Part shown: in pieces, positions 7,044-7,919 of the stretch
Layout: each line of letters starts with the position of its first letter
Numbering within the stretch: position 1 is the stretch's first letter
From: an uncultured Clostridia bacterium
GTDB lineage: Bacteria; Bacillota; Clostridia; Lachnospirales; Lachnospiraceae
Length of the DNA: 7,919 nucleotides
NCBI GenBank assembly: GCA_946623485.1
Contig: CAMORF010000097.1
Coordinates: 1 to 7,919 of the forward strand
Reading direction: 5' to 3'
Translations under genes and position numbers: made by a program
The notes under the pieces: generated by a model
Seen by the model: the letters and a program-made list of their open reading frames with translations, nothing else
The model's database searches: none
What the model was told of the DNA's origin: nothing

Positions 7044-7366
7044 GTCTCATCCCTCCTGCGCACATGACGGCTCAGATACGGATTCGTATTGATTTCCACC
7101 ATGCTGAGAAAATGCGTGCTTGTGGGCGATGTCAGCCACATGAAGAGGATCAGCAGCAGCAGCTTCAGCGTCGTAAAATTCCACCCCGAAGCGATCATCA
7201 AGGCGAGGATCACCAGGAAAAAGCCCATGGAGTCGCCAATGCCTGACGCATGCATCCGGTTCAGGACATACCCGAATCGAAAGACGCCGATCACCTCCAG
7301 CACAAAGCACAAAACGCCTGACAGAAGAAGGACCGCTACGATCCAGAATTGAACCCATTCACCCAT
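7040..7366 (-). CDS. mnhG: MnhG/MrpG (MbhC)-type subunit
   Basis: A 108-residue membrane protein of the MnhG/PhaG/MbhC family, with three hydrophobic helices. The conserved features are GVFRFGYVLNRMHASGIGDS (27-46), which fits the family pattern GvlRf.d...RlHA....s.G, and WLTSPTSTHFLSMVE (77-91), which fits lTsP...H. The frame is open further upstream to 7462, but ATG 7366-7364 (MGEWVQ) is chosen because AAAGGAG lies seven bases before it and the extra 32 residues of the longer form are hydrophilic and not family-like. This start overlaps the mnhF stop by eight bases (ATGGGTGA). It is a small structural subunit of the Mrp/Mbh ion-pumping membrane arm, needed for complex assembly in Mrp antiporters. 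Confidence 0.92.
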   Translation of the reverse strand: MGEWVQFWIVAVLLLSGVLCFVLEVIGVFRFGYVLNRMHASGIGDSMGFFLVILALMIASGWNFTTLKLLLLILFMWLTSPTSTHFLSMVEINTNPYLSRHVRRRDET

Positions 7367-7709
7367 TAGGTGTCTCCTTTCTCTTTGTCCCCTTTCGGGA
7401 AGGAGCAGCTTTTTTCCCGCCGTTTTCAGCCCCATCCTTCTTCCGGATGTAGACGGAAGCAAGGATCAGAACCGTCAGGAAGCTGATCATGGTATAGATC
7501 AGGGAAATATCTACCAGGTACCCTTCCCCCTGGCGCAGGGCCAGAATGGAGATCATGCAGATGACCAGTGTGCCGATCATATTAATGCACAGGATCCGGT
7601 CTGTAATCCGCGGCCCGATTACGCTGCGGATCAGAACGATGCCCACAAGGACGCCCAGTATGATGGCAGCACTCAGATATAGATATTGATATGCGGTTTC
7701 AACGGACAT
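7359..7709 (-). CDS. mnhF: MnhF/MrpF (MbhB)-type subunit
   Basis: A 116-residue protein of the MnhF/PhaF/MbhB family with three hydrophobic helices (about 9-28, 41-58 and 67-88). The family signature RSVIGPRITDRILCINMIGT (28-47) is clear, matching R...Gp...DRilaln, and VDISLIYTMISFLTVLI (67-83) matches the third-helix motif. Residues 89-116 form a Lys/Arg-rich soluble tail, longer than is usual for this small subunit. The start ATG at 7709-7707 has AGGAGG five bases upstream, the strongest ribosome binding site in the window, fitting a first gene or a restart after a spacer. The usual upstream partner mnhE (mbhA) is not seen in the remaining 210 bases. MnhF is a structural membrane subunit of Mrp/Mbh-type complexes. 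Confidence 0.93.
   Translation of the reverse strand: MSVETAYQYLYLSAAIILGVLVGIVLIRSVIGPRITDRILCINMIGTLVICMISILALRQGEGYLVDISLIYTMISFLTVLILASVYIRKKDGAENGGKKAAPSRKGTKRKETPNG
7374..7380 (-). promoter_or_regulatory. Ribosome binding site deciding the mnhG start
   Basis: AAAGGAG on the coding strand lies inside the last codons of mnhF, seven bases before ATG 7366-7364. It supports the short mnhG start over the upstream in-frame ATG at 7462. Confidence 0.75.
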
Positions 7710-7714
7710 ACACG

Positions 7715-7720
7715 CCTCCT
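7715..7720 (-). promoter_or_regulatory. Ribosome binding site of mnhF
   Basis: A perfect AGGAGG lies five bases before the mnhF ATG. It falls within the 45-base stretch (7710-7754) between mnhF and the inverted-repeat element. I see no convincing -35/-10 pair in that stretch; an AATAAT at 7753-7748 lacks a good -35. Confidence 0.85.
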
Positions 7721-7754
7721 ATCAACCAGTCAGATCCATAAAAGATGATTATTG

Positions 7755-7773
7755 GTAACTATTCAGCACCCCC
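7755..7773 (+). repeat. Left terminal inverted repeat of the element
   Basis: A 19-base end, GTAACTATTCAGCACCCCC, complementary to 7901-7919 except at base 7759 (C opposite A at 7915). On the minus strand that pair is a G-U wobble, so a minus-strand transcript could pair along the full length. Confidence 0.8.
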
Positions 7774-7806
7774 ATCGCTCAGAACGCAAGCGTTCTTCGC
7801 TGTGGG
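7771..7806. repeat. Imperfect hairpin A of the element
   Basis: The core AGAACGC-AA-GCGTTCT (7781-7796) is a perfect 7-bp palindrome with a 2-base centre. Flanking GC/GC and CCCA/TGGG pairs extend it, with small internal loops, to 7771-7806. Confidence 0.7.
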
Positions 7807-7837
7807 CGGTCAGAGGCGCTCCGCGCCTTGCCCGCCC
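7804..7837. repeat. Hairpin B of the element
   Basis: The inner stem AGGCGC (7814-7819) pairs with GCGCCT (7823-7828) around a TCC loop. The outer GGGCGG (7804-7809) can pair with CCGCCC (7832-7837) across a small internal loop. It is very GC-rich. Confidence 0.65.
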
Positions 7838-7905
7838 CCTGCATATTGTCAGAATCCGTCCGGCAAGCAAGCTTGCCGGCACGAATTTTGACAATATGCA
7901 GGGGG
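7835..7905. repeat. Long hairpin C of the element
   Basis: Arms 7835-7868 and 7871-7905 form a near-perfect stem. CCCCCTGCATATTGTCA (7835-7851) is matched exactly by its complement at 7889-7905, and CCGGCAAGC (7860-7868) exactly by GCTTGCCGG (7871-7879). Between these matched blocks there are two mismatched or wobble positions and one bulge. The centre is AA. Confidence 0.85.
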
Positions 7906-7919
7906 TGCTGAATAATTAC
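7901..7919 (-). repeat. Right terminal inverted repeat of the element
   Basis: Read on the minus strand this is GTAATTATTCAGCACCCCC, differing from the left end at one base. Its GGGGG (7901-7905) is also the base of hairpin C, so outer pairing of these five bases competes with the hairpin. Confidence 0.8.

Larger units (their letters stand above)
7755..7919. mobile_element. Inverted-repeat element (MITE-like or dispersed structured repeat), 165 bases
   Basis: A 165-base non-coding block whose ends are inverted copies of each other: GTAACTATTCAGCACCCCC at 7755-7773 and its 18/19 complement at 7901-7919. Between them lie three further hairpins at 7771-7806, 7804-7837 and 7835-7905, so the whole block can fold as a closing stem with three arms. 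It contains no ORF of note. Short length, terminal inverted repeats and dense internal pairing suggest a miniature inverted-repeat transposable element or a REP-like dispersed repeat; a structured RNA is an alternative. A target duplication cannot be tested because the window stops at the last base of the right repeat. It sits 45 bases upstream of mnhF and could influence operon transcription. Confidence 0.6.

Noticed and set aside
7367..7462. Upstream extension of mnhG to the ATG at 7462
   Set aside because: The extra 32 residues are hydrophilic, overlap the mnhF tail by about 100 bases and lack family similarity; ATG 7366 has a well-spaced AAAGGAG.
7748..7753. -10 box (AATAAT) of an operon promoter upstream of mnhF
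   Set aside because: No acceptable -35 hexamer occurs at 16-18 bases; the match is common in AT-rich stretches.
7755..7919. CRISPR array or tRNA-like cloverleaf
   Set aside because: The repeats are inverted, not direct and regularly spaced, and the arms and loops do not fit tRNA dimensions or conserved bases.

Overview
The window is almost entirely one minus-strand operon for the membrane arm of a respiratory ion pump of the Mrp antiporter / membrane-bound hydrogenase (Mbh/Mbx) superfamily. In transcription order, from high to low coordinates, it encodes MnhF, MnhG, a DUF4040/MbhD-type subunit, a fused MbhE+MnhB (MbhF) subunit, MnhC (NuoK-like), and then four consecutive NuoL/M/N-type antiporter subunits. 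The last of these runs off the window at base 1. Most junctions are overlaps (8, 4, 1, 4 and 4 bases) or a 1-base gap, as expected for a translationally coupled complex. The only spacers are 37 bases between antiporter subunits 1 and 2, which hold a perfect 10-bp hairpin, and 125 bases between subunits 2 and 3.

The order F-G-MbhD-MbhE/F-G(MnhC)-H matches the conserved mbhB-C-D-E-F-G-H order of archaeal Mbh/Mbx and related bacterial energy-converting complexes. It does not match a plain Mrp operon: no large MnhA is visible, and the domains that form the MnhA C-terminus are here a separate MbhD and an MbhE domain fused to MnhB. By inference, the unseen genes below base 1 may encode the rest of an ion-pumping complex, such as NuoH/B/C/D/I-like or group 4 [NiFe] hydrogenase-like subunits. 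No catalytic or Fe-S subunit lies in the window, so the electron donor and acceptor, and whether Na+ or H+ is moved, cannot be decided. MnhE (MbhA), which usually precedes MnhF, is not present between mnhF and the window edge.

Upstream of mnhF, 7755-7919 is a compact 165-base inverted-repeat element. It has 19-base ends (18/19 complementary) enclosing three hairpins, and it looks like a MITE or another dispersed structured repeat. It begins 45 bases before the mnhF start codon.

The moderate-to-high GC content, strong AGGAGG-type ribosome binding sites and an Mbh-like gene order in a bacterial-style operon suggest an anaerobic Clostridia-type Firmicute, perhaps a gut Lachnospiraceae relative. 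This is an inference from style, not a marker gene. No rRNA, tRNA, CRISPR array or transposase gene was seen.
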